Source: Gracilaria domingensis
Taxonomy: Eukaryota; Rhodophyta; Florideophyceae; Gracilariales; Gracilariaceae
NCBI GenBank assembly: GCA_022539475.1
Contig: VCMS01000025.1
Location: forward strand, 1-64,000
Length of the DNA: 64,000 bases
Reading direction: 5' to 3'
A program made the position numbers and the translations under genes. Every line of letters begins with the position of its first letter. Within the stretch, counting starts at the first letter, position 1. Shown here one piece after another: positions 30,409-42,500 of this stretch. The notes under the pieces were generated by a model. That model saw nothing but the letters and a program-made list of their open reading frames with translations. It had not been told where the DNA came from and searched no databases.

Positions 30409-33400
30409 CTACCCGAACAAGCGCGGGCGATGCACGTTCTTCTTCCGCCCAGACTCGTCGCTGCGCCCGCCCTTGTCCTTCTTCTTGCCCGCATCCCGCC
30501 CCTTCGAGTGGCTTCTCCGCAACCCCCGTCTCGACGAACTCTTCACCAGCTCCACTTCCGCCGCAGTCTGCTCCATCTGTTGCTGCGCCAGCTTCTCCCA
30601 CGCCTTACTCTCCAACGCCACCGCCTCCTTCTCCGCCTCCGCTGTCTGCCTCATCTTCCTCTCCGACTCGATTGCTTGCCGACTTCTCTCCTGCGCCAGC
30701 TTTGCAACCTCAGCCGCCTCCATCGCGTCCTTCTCTGCGCAAGCCGCCGCCGCCTCAGCCTGTTCTGCCCGAGTGCGGAACTCTTCAAGCTGTTGCTTCA
30801 ACTTCCGTTCCCTCGCGGTCGCCTCTTCGCGAAGCCCTTGCAAAGCGTGCTGCAATTCCGCCAGCTCTCCGCCGTGATCCATGTCCACCAACTTCTTTTT
30901 CAGTGATTCTTCGTACCGTGACCGCACATGCTTCGCTTCGGCTTCCGCTGCGATTTGCTCCCGCTTCGCTTCCTTCACATTCTTTGTCACATCCACAACC
31001 TTTGTCTCCAAAGTCGTAATCGTAGCTTGTAGTCGATCCCGTTCACCTTTCACGGTTTCCATTTCGCGCTTGACGTCCTCCACTTCTCCCACCTGCGTCT
31101 CCAATTTATCCACTTTGCCCACCAGTCTTCGAACTTCCTCATCATGCTCATTCTGCATTCTTTTCAGCTCAGACTCCATTTTTCTGCGCCCACTTATTCG
31201 TTCCTCGTTCGTCTTACGCTCGCTATCTCCCAATTTCCTCTTCAACGCAGAAACCTCCAACTCCAACCGTCTTGACGCAGAAGAGCCCCCCATACGTCGC
31301 TCACTCTTGCTAGTCGCTGCCTTGAGCTTCTCTTGCAGCGACGTAACCTCGGTGGTCAGCTCCCGCACTCTGTGCATACGCGAGTCGGCCTCCTCTCTGT
31401 ACGCCTCATCAATCTTTTGCAGATCCCGCTCTGCCTTTCTACGCAGAGTCTCCAACTCCAACTCCTTCCTCTTCAGTAAATGTCCAAGTCTTTGCTGCTC
31501 GGCAATGGCCTTTGACAGTCGCACACCTTGCGAAGCGAACTCGTTTTCCATCATGGACGCGCTAGACTCTAGTCGAATACACTTCTCTTCAGCCTTGTGC
31601 GCTCTGCTCAACGTCTCGCGATACCGCGCATCCAGCACAGAAAGAGTGGTCTCCATCTCCTCCGTGAGGCTCTCCATCGTAGCATGGGCCTCTCGCAGCT
31701 CCGCAGCCAAATCAATGTCGTTCTCCGGCATCAACTTGTCGTCGTCTTCCCAAAATTCGCGATGCTTTTCTTCGGCGCCAGTGGAGTTGATCATGGACTT
31801 CATCTCACCAACCTGCGCCGCCAGCATACTTCTCTCGTTCACAATCTCCTCCAACGTCGCCAGCGCGGAGTCCCTCTCCTTTTCCACGCGCTGTAACTCA
31901 CTCAGCGGAATCATAGCCGCATGCGAGTTGGACCGCGACCCCGTCTGACTGGTCTGCGAGAGCTGCGGCGACATACGTGGCCGAAGCTTCACAGTAGATC
32001 CTCTCGGCACCTGTCGGTAAAACGAGCGGTCCAAGGACACCTGCGCCCATTCCTGACTCCTTCCAGACTTGTTCTCCAAAATGACATCCACCAGTAGCTC
32101 CTTCGAGCCGCTAGACATCAAAGGCGGTGCCGTAGGGCTTGCTTCGTACTTCTTACCACCACTGTGGCGCGGCGCTTCCACCCTGTCCGGGAACTTGGTG
32201 CTAGCCGGAATGTCAAAGCGGTCAAACGCACCAGGTGTGTCCTGATCATGCGGCACCGCTGGCATGTCGTTGAGACTGATGCGTCTCTCTTCGTCCACCT
32301 GGCAATCCGCGCCAAAGATGTCGTCTTCCTCATCCTCCACCTCTTGCTCACGCGACAGTCGCTCCCGACTCATCTCAGAAGAGCGACGGCGCACGTGCTG
32401 GCGAGCCTCCAGAGCGGCGACCTGAGCGTCAAAGCGCGCATCCTCCTCATCGGACACATTGGTGCCCTCCAGGTAGTCGGCGGCCTCCTGCTCATAGCGC
32501 ACCATCTGCTCGTGCACGCGGGTGTCCACATCCGCCTCCAAATCGTCCTCCTCAAAGTCCGAGCCCCTGTCCGCGGCGCTCGGGTAAACGTGCTCCGCAT
32601 TGGAGTAGAGCGAAAAGTTGCGCGTGGGCATCTGGGCGGACTCGGCGGTGGAGGGGTCTTGAAACTCGTCGTCGGTGTGCGCCTCATCGTCGCTAAATTC
32701 GACGTCGTCCTGGGTGATGCTGCCCGAAAAGGACGCGCTCTCCGCGCTGGGGGTGGACGGGGCCATTCTGCGCGCGTACAGGCCGCGATCCGACGCGCTG
32801 TTGGTGGTGGTCTCGCTGTCGGCGTCGTCCACAAACATGGCGGAGTCGTCCTGGTAGGCGTTGGACAGGAACTGGTCGTACTCGTACTCGTAGCGCTGCA
32901 AGGCGGCACGGTCCTCCGCAATTTGGCGCTCCTCCTCGCGCTGGCGCCGTTCATCAAAGTTGTCGTGCGGCACGTCATGCAGCGCGGACTCGCAGTGCTG
33001 CTCGTCGTCGTCGTCGTCGTCGTCGGCGTCGCCGGCGTCGTGGTCGCCGGCGGCGGCGGCGGCAGCGGTGGGGCGCGGCTGGTGGTGGGGGCTGTGGTCG
33101 GCGGGCGCGTCGTCGCGAAAGGCGCGGTCGAGGAAAATCATGGCCTCCCTGGCGTAGCGCTGCAGCTGCAGGCGGTCGACGGCCGGGGGGTCGAGCTCCT
33201 GCTCCTCCACGAGCCCCGCGCCGTTGTCGGTGCGGTTGAGGAAGGAGACGGCGTTCTGGTAGTGCTGCTCCAGGCGCTGCTTGTCGCGCGCAATGCGCAC
33301 GGCGGTGCTGTCGGCGCTGTGGCGGCGCGGCGCGTCGGGCGCGGCGGGCTGGGCGGCGCCAAAGGCGGAGTCGTGCACGGCGACGTCGGCAATGCTCATG

Positions 33401-33726
33401 GCCTCGTGGTGGAAGTCGCGCAGCATCTGCACGTGGTGGTGGCCGGAGGGCGGGGAGGCCGGCGGCTGCACGGGGCGGCGGTCGGGCTGCTGCGCGTCGT
33501 GGTCGGCAAAGGCGCGCTCGAGGAAGCTGACGGCGTGCTGGTGGAAGCGCTGCAGGCGCAGGCGGTCGCGCTCGACGAGGTGGTCGTGCGGGGCGTCCGG
33601 GTGGGCGCGCGACAGCACGGAGGCGGCCTCGGCGCCGAAGCGGCGCAGCGCGGCGTGGTGGCGCGGGGGGGAGGGCGCGCGCGGCGGCGGGGGGGAGGCG
33701 GGGGCGGGCGGGGACGCGGGCGGCAT
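30409..33726 (-). CDS. Large coiled-coil protein with a seven-fold N-terminal motif
   Basis: A 1105-residue protein from the first ATG in frame (33726). The N-terminal 430 residues carry seven diverged copies of a ~20-residue motif, roughly L-x-R-[FY]-x2-E-A-x2-F-L-x-R-A, starting near residues 27, 58, 102, 152, 188, 276 and 408 (for example LQRFHQHAVSFLERAFADH and LQRYAREAMIFLDRAFRDD). Acidic, probably disordered stretches lie between them. Residues about 590-1060 form a long heptad coiled coil. The C-terminus is strongly basic (SKGRDAGKKKDKGGRSDESG). I do not recognise the family; a cytoskeletal, centrosomal or chromatin scaffold is possible. The N-terminal third sits in an extremely GC-rich island. 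No intron signal was needed. Confidence 0.75.
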   Translation of the reverse strand: MPPASPPAPASPPPPRAPSPPRHHAALRRFGAEAASVLSRAHPDAPHDHLVERDRLRLQRFHQHAVSFLERAFADHDAQQPDRRPVQPPASPPSGHHHVQMLRDFHHEAMSIADVAVHDSAFGAAQPAAPDAPRRHSADSTAVRIARDKQRLEQHYQNAVSFLNRTDNGAGLVEEQELDPPAVDRLQLQRYAREAMIFLDRAFRDDAPADHSPHHQPRPTAAAAAAGDHDAGDADDDDDDDEQHCESALHDVPHDNFDERRQREEERQIAEDRAALQRYEYEYDQFLSNAYQDDSAMFVDDADSETTTNSASDRGLYARRMAPSTPSAESASFSGSITQDDVEFSDDEAHTDDEFQDPSTAESAQMPTRNFSLYSNAEHVYPSAADRGSDFEEDDLEADVDTRVHEQMVRYEQEAADYLEGTNVSDEEDARFDAQVAALEARQHVRRRSSEMSRERLSREQEVEDEEDDIFGADCQVDEERRISLNDMPAVPHDQDTPGAFDRFDIPASTKFPDRVEAPRHSGGKKYEASPTAPPLMSSGSKELLVDVILENKSGRSQEWAQVSLDRSFYRQVPRGSTVKLRPRMSPQLSQTSQTGSRSNSHAAMIPLSELQRVEKERDSALATLEEIVNERSMLAAQVGEMKSMINSTGAEEKHREFWEDDDKLMPENDIDLAAELREAHATMESLTEEMETTLSVLDARYRETLSRAHKAEEKCIRLESSASMMENEFASQGVRLSKAIAEQQRLGHLLKRKELELETLRRKAERDLQKIDEAYREEADSRMHRVRELTTEVTSLQEKLKAATSKSERRMGGSSASRRLELEVSALKRKLGDSERKTNEERISGRRKMESELKRMQNEHDEEVRRLVGKVDKLETQVGEVEDVKREMETVKGERDRLQATITTLETKVVDVTKNVKEAKREQIAAEAEAKHVRSRYEESLKKKLVDMDHGGELAELQHALQGLREEATARERKLKQQLEEFRTRAEQAEAAAACAEKDAMEAAEVAKLAQERSRQAIESERKMRQTAEAEKEAVALESKAWEKLAQQQMEQTAAEVELVKSSSRRGLRRSHSKGRDAGKKKDKGGRSDESGRKKNVHRPRLFG

Positions 33727-34032
33727 TATCGAAGGGGGGGGGATGGACGGGGGCGGCGCGCGCGGGGGAAGGGGTCGCGGGGTACTGCGGGAGGGGCGGG
33801 AGGGGGCGGCGCGCGCGCAAAGCAAAGGTACCAAAAGGTACAAAGGGTAGAGTGTACAGAGGGGGGGCAGCGTGCGGCAGCGGCGCACGCGGCGCGCTGT
33901 AAGAGCGCGCGCGCGCGCGCGCGTTGGCGCCACGCGGCGCCCAAGTCGGCACGCAAAGTATGGATACAGATGGCGCTCCAAGGTACTATACAGCGGTTCG
34001 GCGGCGTCCGTAGTGTACAACCCCTCCCATTC

Positions 34033-34062
34033 TCACGCTCCCAAGCGCTTCTCCCCCAGCAT

Positions 34063-34107
<45 letters not shown>

Positions 34108-35243
34108 CCGCGCGCCCCCCCCGCCGCTGCCGCCGCTGCCGCCCAGCTGCACCCGCACCGCCTGCGCCGCCTCCGCCCCCCGGCGCTTCGGCACCAGCGC
34201 CGCCGCGTGCAGCCGCGCGTACGACGCGCGCGCCTCCTCCATCGGCGCGCCGCGCCGCGCGCCGTTGGGCGCCGCGCCGCGGCCCGCCGCCGCGCCCGCG
34301 CCGCCCGCCGCCGCGTTGATGCGCCGCATCTTGGCGCGCGTCATGTTGCGGTACTTGTCCTTGAGGTCCACCGCGGTGCGCTTCCAGTGGAAGCGGTAGC
34401 TGTTCAAAATCTTCTTCCAGTTGCCCACGCCAAACACGCGCACGCCGTCCAGCAGCATCGCCTCCTCCTCCGCCGTGAAGCGCGTGTAGCTGTCGCGCCG
34501 CCCGCTCGACTTGGTCGCGCGCCCGCTCACGCCCTTGATGGAGCCCGGCGACCCGAACGAGCCGCGCGGCCGCGCCACGCAGCTGGCGGGCGGCGAGCCG
34601 TACGCCGCCATGCCGCCCGACGCCGCCGGCAGCGCGTGGAAGCGCCGCACGCACGCCGCGCGCGGCGCGCTGGGCGGCCGCGCCAGCGCCGACAGCGACG
34701 CGCTGGGGTAGCTGGACGGCTGCGCGCCGTCCAGCGGCGCGCCGCCGCCGGCGCTGCGCAGCGCCGCCAGCGGCGGCGAGAGCGCGCGCGCGTCCAGCTG
34801 CAGCGGCCGCAGCGACGGCGCCGACAGGTTGCGCGGCAGCGACGCGTGCGGCGGCATGCGCGCCGACGGCGGCGTCAGCGGCGGCAGCGTGGCGTGCGGC
34901 GGCAGCAGCAGCGAGCGCGACGGCAGCGCCGTGGGGAACGAGCGCGGGAACGGCGGCGGCGCGGGCAGCGGCTCGTAGCAGCGCGGCGGCGGCAGCGCCG
35001 CGTGGCGCAGCGCGCCGGGCACGGGCAGCGCGGGCGCGGACAGCAGGTGGTACGCGCGCGGCGGCGCGGAGCTCGACAGGCGCAGGGGGGGGGCGCGGAT
35101 GGGCGGCAGCGCGCGCGGCGGCGGCGGCGGCGGGGGGGGGGCGGTGGATGGGGAGGGGGGGGCGCGGCGCCGGCGGCGGGGCGCTCGGCGGCGGCGACGT
35201 TGCAGAGAATGTCCAGCGGCGTGGACGGCGACGGCGACGACAT
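34033..35243 (-). CDS. Single-Myb telobox protein (TRF-like), reading frame broken near a poly-C run
   Basis: The frame ending at 34033 encodes a Pro/Ser/Ala-rich region and one C-terminal Myb/SANT domain: YTRFTAEEEAMLLDGVRVFG, VGNWKKILN, then VDLKDKYRNM, which matches the telobox VDLKDKWRN of telomere-repeat-binding Myb proteins. A poly-Gly tail follows. In this frame the first ATG is at 34857, giving 274 residues. However, the protein-like sequence continues upstream without a stop. In another register an ATG at 35243 gives MSSPSPSTPLDILCNVAAAE, and the two registers meet in C-homopolymers near 35130-35160. I infer one protein with a homopolymer length error or polymorphism there. DNA-binding target is inferred from the telobox only. 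Confidence 0.65.
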
Positions 35244-35248
35244 GGAGA

Positions 35249-35359
35249 GGGGGGGGGGGGGGGGGGTGGGGAAGGGGGGCACGGGGCGTGGGCGGCTACG
35301 GAGCTGCGGGGAGAGGGGGGGGACAAGTGTGTGTGTGTGGGGGGGGGGGGGGGGGGGGG
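35249..35359. repeat. G-homopolymer runs in a divergent promoter
   Basis: An 18-base G run at 35249-35266 and a 21-base G run at 35339-35359 lie between the head-to-head Myb and DUF98 genes, with a short GT repeat between them. They could form G-quadruplexes and are prone to length errors. An AT-rich GATTAAATA follows near 35372. Confidence 0.85.
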
Positions 35360-35435
35360 CGGGCGCAAATCGATTAAATAGGCGGCGGCGGCGGCGGCGG
35401 CGGCGCGCGTGGGCGGCGCGCAGGCGGCGGCGGCG

Positions 35436-35868
35436 ATGGGTCGCGGTGGTGGTGGCGGCGGCGGCGCTGCGCGCGCGCGCGCGGCGGCATTCTGCATGCG
35501 CTGCGCGCCGGCGGCGGCGCCGCGGCTGCAGGCGGCGCTGAGCGTGCAGCGGCCGCAGCTGGCGGCGTTCGCGGCGACGGCGCTGGGCGCGGACGCGGCG
35601 CGCTGGCGGCTGGTGCTGCTGTCGGACGGGCACACGGCGCCGCTGCTGGGCGCGCTGGCGGCCGCGCCGCTGTCGCTGCGCGCGCACGCGGCGCCGCCCG
35701 CGCCGCCGCCGCCGCTGCCGCGCGGCGAGCGCTTCGCGGCGCGCCGCGCGGCGCGCCGCGTGCTCGTGCTGCAGCTGGCGGACGGCACGCCGCTGCTGGC
35801 CGCCACGGCCAGCTGGGCGCCGGCCGCGCTGCGCGCGCTGCGCGCCCGCGGCGGCGGCGGCGGCGGCA

Positions 35869-35905
<37 letters not shown>

Positions 35906-36179
35906 GGCGGCGGAGGCGCCCGCGCGGCTGCTGGCCGGCGTGCCGTGCAGCCGCGGCGTGCTGGCCGTGCACTACGGGCGCGTGGGCGACGCGGCGGCGC
36001 TGCTGCGCGTGGCGCCGCAGCGGCGCGCGTGGGCGCGCGACTGCGTGTTCCGCCGGCGCGGCGCCACCTTCCTGCACGTGCACGAGATCTTCTCGCCGGC
36101 GGCCGCGCGCGTGCTGGGCGCCATGCCGCAGCCGCGCGCCGCCGGCCTGGCCGCCTTGGGCGCCGCCTTTACGCCGTAA
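35436..36179 (+). CDS. Chorismate-lyase-like (DUF98/Ycf21/UbiC fold) protein
   Basis: A 247-residue protein from an ATG at 35436, encoded at very high GC. The order of motifs fits DUF98: LLSDGHTAPLLGALAAAPLS (start of the fold), ARRVLVLQLADGTPLLAATA (paired strands), RGVLAVHYGRV, and the closing FLHVHEIFSP, equivalent to the REVFSP-type end of the family. Red-algal plastids often encode a member (ycf21); here it is nuclear. A function in making 4-hydroxybenzoate from chorismate is possible, but active-site residues cannot be checked without alignment. A poly-Gly insert lies near residue 140. Alternative: a chance frame in GC-rich DNA, though motif order argues against this. Its stop is only 21 bp from the convergent GCN1 stop. 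Confidence 0.55.
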
Positions 36180-36200
36180 AAGCCCACCGCGCGCTGCGCG

Positions 36201-36542
36201 CTACTCGCGCTCCTCGTCCGACTCGCCCAGCGCCGCCAGCCGCGCCAGCCGCCGCTCCACCAGCCGCCAGTCCTCCTCGTCCACGCAGCCGCGCAGCCGC
36301 GCCGCGCGCGCCTCGTCCACGCCGCCGCCGCGCCGCACCACCGCGCGCCGCAGCACGCGCTCCGCCGCGTCGCGCACGCCCGTGTTGGACGCGCCCGCGC
36401 ACGCCACCACGCTCGCCGCGCACAGCTCCAGCACCGCCTCCTCCGCGCCGATCGCGCCCTTGAGCGCCCGCAGCGCCGCCACGCGCACCTCCGCGCTCTC
36501 GTCAAACTCCGCGCTCTCGCTCAGCCGCAGCGCGCCGCGCCG

Positions 36543-36576
<34 letters not shown>

Positions 36577-39500
36577 AGCGCGCCCGCGCCGCCGTGCAGC
36601 GCCACCACCACGTTGCCGAGCGCCCAGCACCCGCCCGCGCGCAGCTGCCAGATGCCGCTGTCGAACGCGCCGTACACATGCTCCGCGAAGCGCTCCACGT
36701 CCGCCCAGCTCACCCCCGCCACCTGCTTGCCGCTCTTGAACACGTAGCCCATCGCCTCGATGCAGCTCACCCGCTCGGCGTACTCGCACTCTTCGCTCAT
36801 GTACTTGTCCACTACGGCGTCCAGTATTCCGCAGTACTCGCTGCTGCTGCCGCACCGCCCGCCGAGCACCCCCAGGCATCGCCCCGCCGCGTCGCGCACC
36901 TCCGCATTGTCCTCGCCGAGCGCCTCTGCGATGCTCGTCGCCGTGCCAGCAAATGCGCTGTCCGGCAGCTTCTTGGCCAGCTTGAAAACCTGCGACAGCG
37001 AGTGCAGCGCCGCAGTTTGCGCCCCACTGTTCACTCCGTTTATGCTCAAGTTGATAAGCTCGTTCAGCAGCGGCTCCAGCCGGCTCTGGATGCTCACGAG
37101 CGCCCCGAGTGCCGCGCACGCCCTTACGCGAACGAGCCGGCTGTTGTCCGACAGACTCTTCACAAACGTGCTTTGCAGCTGCGGCGCGAACGATCGCAGC
37201 ATCATGCCGCCCTTCTTTAGCAGCACCAGCAACGCTCTCAGAATAGCTGCCTTCACCTGCCACGGAAAGCGACCGGAGATCACTCGAATCAGCGGACCAG
37301 CCAATTTGATCACCAACGCGCCCAAGCCCTTGGTGCTGCTCATTTCCACCAGTTCGGCAATGCCCAGTGCTGATTGTTCGCGTAGCTCCGGGCTTCCGCC
37401 CAGCAGCCCTGTCGTGAATATCGGCACAAAGGGCGCCGCTGCTTTGGGCATCTGCAGTGCAGTAACGGCTGTTGATGAATCCGCAGAAATGCCAGAGGCT
37501 GCCGCCCGCAGTGACTGTCGGATCACCGCAATGTGACCGCTCAGTGTCTCGCTCGGTACAACTTCAGATAGCGTGCTCAACGCCTCCCACGAGCTCTTTG
37601 CAGCCATCTCGTCGCTGTCAGCCAACTGCCGTACTAGCACCTCCAACAGCGAGACTGCTGCAGTGCTCACCACATCCGGCGATGATCTGCGACAGAAGCC
37701 TTGTACGGCACGGCTGGCAGCAATCCTGCGCTCAGCGTATCCCTCGTTATACTTGGCGAACAAAACGTCTAGCACCAGCTTTCGTGTCTCCACTCCAGCA
37801 TTTGCTATCGCTCCCAGCACGTTCTCGATGGCTTCCGTTTCGGAGCCCGCGTCTATCTCTTCTAGAGTGTCGACAACCGCATCCACCACATCACTTACGT
37901 ACGGTTCAAACCCACTCTGCGCTACAGTGGCTGCGGTGGACAAAGCTTTGCATGCGGCTGCTTGCAGCGGCCGTGTTGCAATCAGCCGAGGCACAACAAT
38001 CGACGTGAGACGCGGTCCGCTTGATATCAAGATGAGCTTCAGACTTTCCAGCGCTGTATCGGCCTCAGCCGAGTCCGAAGAAAGCTTCTCAATCACTCTG
38101 GGGACGATCACGTCCACCACAGAGGTACCCAAAGGTTTAAGTAAAAGTGAAAACACCTCTGCCGCAACGGAGCGTACAACAGGTAGTGTGTCAAACAACG
38201 CTTGATACACAGTGTCGATGAGGTCACTCGCATACTCCTCCAATTGGTTTTTCGGACTTGCGCCGACAAGTTCTCCCAAGCCTTCGCATGCTCCACGTCT
38301 GATTCTCGCAGATGCCTCTTTGTTGCAAATGCCGCTGCGAAGTGCAGGAAGCACTTCCGGTACAACTCGATCACCCAGCTTCTGTGACAGATCGCTCAGT
38401 GTTCGTCCGGATGCAGCTCTGCGTTCCTCGTCTTCATCGCCAAGGCCGTCAACTATTTGTCGTACTGCACAGGGCATGATTTCGCGAAGAACGCGCGGAG
38501 TGTTGGAGACCACAGACTTCCAAACTTGCATCCCCGTCTGACGAACTCGCACGCTGACGTCGCATCGAATGATATATAGCGCCGCGAGCACTTCATTGCG
38601 TCTATCAGTTCCGAGAACTTCCTCAATCGCTCTCATTGTCGCTTCCGTGGTCATTGCAGCAGCTGCTTGTTCTGGTGATTCAAACTCTTCGTCTTCTTCT
38701 TCATTGCCCTCCCCATCTCCTTCTTCCGAACCGTTCTCCTCGCCATCCTCTTCCGCACCATTCTCTGCTGCGAGGTTGGCCGCAAAGACATCCGGGTTCT
38801 CCGGCTTTGCACCCGCAATAACCAAAAGCATATCACCCAACAGTTGGGTAGCCGCCTGACGTATACGCCACAGTTTTTCACGCATTGCAGATAGCAACTC
38901 GGGTAGTAAATTATCCAATGAAGTCTTGGCATAAGCAGAGACAAGATTGCGTCCTGCCTCCAGGGCTGCTTCTCGCACGCTATCAGCATCATCTGAGAGG
39001 CCCTTGAGAATGGCGGCCAGCGAGGTTCCGAGTCTTTCTTCAAATCTATCTCCCAGAGCACGCGGCATAGATGCGATAAGCATCAGTCCACCTTCCCGGG
39101 CCTCCGCCGACGACTCGCCAGCGTTGAGAACATTGCTCAGCACTTCTTCCAGTCTCCTGTCGTTCATAGATGCTGATATTTCGGCGAGACCCATGGCAGC
39201 GCCAGATCTTTCAGCACTCGAAGAAACAATCGCACCGCTTGCCTTGGGACGATCACTTAAACCATCCGTATTATTTCGCGATCCACCTAGGAGAGCATTG
39301 ACGAGCCACGGGACAATGTCCCCGAGGCCATGCTCTCCAAGAGACACTGCCAGGGCACCGAGCGCCCTGGCAGACGTTCGTCGAACATCCGGAATTGCAT
39401 CAAGCAGAGTCGTACGTAGATCTGGAAGAAGGAGATGGAGGTACGGCACAACATCTTCATGATTTGCGACATTGTTGCACATGGACCCTACAATAGCGGC

Positions 39501-42500
39501 TGAGCGCTTCTTCAACTCAGAATTTCTATCGCGCAGCCCTCGATGTAATGGCGGAATCAAGAGGGCCAAGGAAGCCGCATCTATAGCATGAACGAACTCC
39601 GATCCAAGCATGGCATCAATTGCACCACGTGTTCTACCAGAGGGGTCCCTCAAAGCAGCGAGAAGAAAAGGTGAGAGTTTTCGTACCTCAGGACTTCGGA
39701 CAACAGCTGCGATTCTGTTCACTGCCGACTCTGCAGCGTTGACTACCTTCGGATGAGCATCAGCCAATGCCTCTGCAAGCTTCGGGACTACTTGAGGCAG
39801 ACACTGTGCGAGCTGTCTCGGCGCACAAAAAGCCATTGCGCCAAGGACTTCCGCACTGCCAGCCTTAGTTCGCCATTGCCTTTCTTGTAAACCGGTAAGC
39901 AACGATGGTAGAATCATTTTCACTCCTTGTGAAGAAATCTCAGCCATGGAGGCCTGCGCCGCTGCCCAACAGGCATTTCGAACTTCGATAACAGTATCCC
40001 CCATACATGAAAGCAAGAAGGGTACAATCACAACTGTGTACGGTTCAAACAGTCTCCCTAACATGATCGCATGGGTTTCGATCAACATGAATCCCCCTTG
40101 TCGCCGTCTGGGCGACTTATCTCTCACGGCTGCTTCAATTTCGTCAATGACTTTCAGTCGCTTCATAAACTTCAACCCAAGGCCAGTGCTGAGACCCGCC
40201 AAGGAGTATGCAGCTCCTCGTCTTTCTCCATAAGAAGATGCCTCACTCCAAACAGTTTTCATAAGCGTTTCGAGAGTTTGATCTCCTTCCCGTGATATGG
40301 CTGCATTGGCGAGGGGCGCGAGACATCGAGCAGCAGCGTTCTGAACAACCTCGGATGGAGTTTCCAACGCACTCTTGATGACCTGTCTTGCTATCTTTTC
40401 CACACGATCATCATCCAAAGGCAAAAAACTAGCTACTGATCCAAGGCACATGACTAGGTTCTCCCTCGTTCGATCTGCATGAAGAATCTCATCTTGTGTC
40501 ATGGACGTAGTGCCAGAATCATTCAACTGCTTCTCTATCATAGGAAGAAGCAACGTCGGGCCGTGCTCACCCGCAGCAACCACAACAGCCATTGCTGCTT
40601 TTGCCATATGGTCACGGACTGTCTTGTTTTCATCGCCAAGACTCCTTCCGGCAAGAAACGAAAATACTATGGTTGTTTCTTTAGGAGTGAGAGACTTCTT
40701 CAGTGCAATATGTTCGATTGCCAGCGCGACTCCTTCACGGGCAGTCCATCTCTCGTCTTCGGCTTCTTCCCAATCTGATCGATCTCGCCCCCTCTTTAAT
40801 GCTGGTGGAATTCCCTTTTTGACAGATAAAGTCTTTGAGTCAGCGTCTTCACGTTGGGCTGGCAAATGTGCTGTATAGGTGTCAAAAATTCTTAGAAGAC
40901 ATTCGTTTCGAGTAATTTCAGTTTCCTTTCCGTGAAGAGCAGAAGCTATTGCCTTGGCAGCCATGATGCGAACATCTGACTCCCTCCGAGTAATCAGATC
41001 CATCAAGATCAACACATCCTCGTGAATGTTCAATGGATGATTGTAATTCTCCCACAGTTCATTTGAAAGTTCTGCATTGGCATCGTCTGGATCAAAACAA
41101 GTTAACCACAAAGCTCTTCCTAACGATGCATCACGAGGGCAATCAATAGTAGATGACAGCGGAGGAAGCCTTGTTAACGACGCTAAGACTGCATCTCGAA
41201 CGGATGACTTCCCAGAAACAATGCCATGGTAGACCTGACTTAGGGCGTCGGCACCAGGACTCAGGGCCGTGCCAGTTAGGAAAGCTAGTGCATCAGCCGC
41301 TGCGGTGAAGGCACCATCTTCTCTTTCCAGGACTTCCAAGATCCACAATCCCGCTTTTGACGTGGCAGCTGCAACAGCGGCATCCACGGCTTCAGGTTTG
41401 CAGTGTTCAAGAAGAACTTGAGCGGCCGCCTTTACGACTGCAACTTCTTCTCTTCTTTTTGTTGCTCCCACTTTTCTTGACAATCCACTCTGCTCTAATC
41501 TGCTAGGGTCGCGAAGAAGAGAAGCCTGAATAATGGGCAGAACGCATGCAAAGTCTTCAGCTTCCAGAGCTGGCGGGACTATCGATTGCAGGAAGAGAAC
41601 GATTTTTGTAACAATACTACTGACATCTTGCCCCCTTTCAAGGCCGTACAGACACCCCGGGATCTCGTCATCAACGGACTTCAATATTCGACTAATTGTA
41701 CTGGTTAGAGCGGAAATTGATCGACGGCACGGCTCTTCTAACATTTCGAACTTCGCCAAAGGTAAGACCAAAGATAAGGCCCTGCTCATCATGTCATGCA
41801 TACCCTGCGGTGCAACAGCCGCTAGATCCGAAAGTGTCATTAGCAGAGCTCTGGCATGACGAAGAGCTCGCTCCGCTTTTTCGGCTTGAATACGAGCGGC
41901 CCTCATCTTTTCATTCAATGCAGTTGCCGATGCCGCTGCTGCTCGAGCTTTGTCCACTTGAGCTTGTTTCGCTTGAGAGGAAAGCTTGCGGGTAGACGTT
42001 TGGTGCTTCTTTGTCAATTTCTTCTGGGACGTATTTACAGAAGCATTAGAAACGGTGTTAGTACTCAAATCGGAACTCTCCACTTCCTTAACAAATTTGA
42101 GCGCTTCGAAGTGAGTTTCAGTCAGTTCATTGATTCCATTCACAATAGTTTCTAGGTTTCCAGTTACATGTCTAAGGACTCGAGTCGAGTAGCTACTCGA
42201 GGGCTGTGCTAGAGCACAAACGCTATTTACAGCCGCCTTGACCAAGGCGTAGTTAGCAGATAAAAGGCCTTCGTTGCCGAGAAGGAACGTTAGGCATTCT
42301 CCCAGCCAGTCTTCCTCGGCATCAGGGTTATATATCGTGTCAACATCTTCCAGCTTCCTCGATACCGAAATCCAAAAGCGAGAGGATTGTCTCGGTCTTA
42401 AGTCAGTAGGGGTAGAATAAATTCTTGGATGATTTGCGGCGAGTACAACAATAGGAAGTCGTTCCATAGGGATATTTGGCAAAACTGTCGCAAGCACTGT

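Noticed and set aside
32164-35541. An open frame of 1125 codons on the plus strand
   Set aside because: Antisense to the coiled-coil and Myb genes; it arises from GC-rich composition that lacks stop codons and shows no domain.
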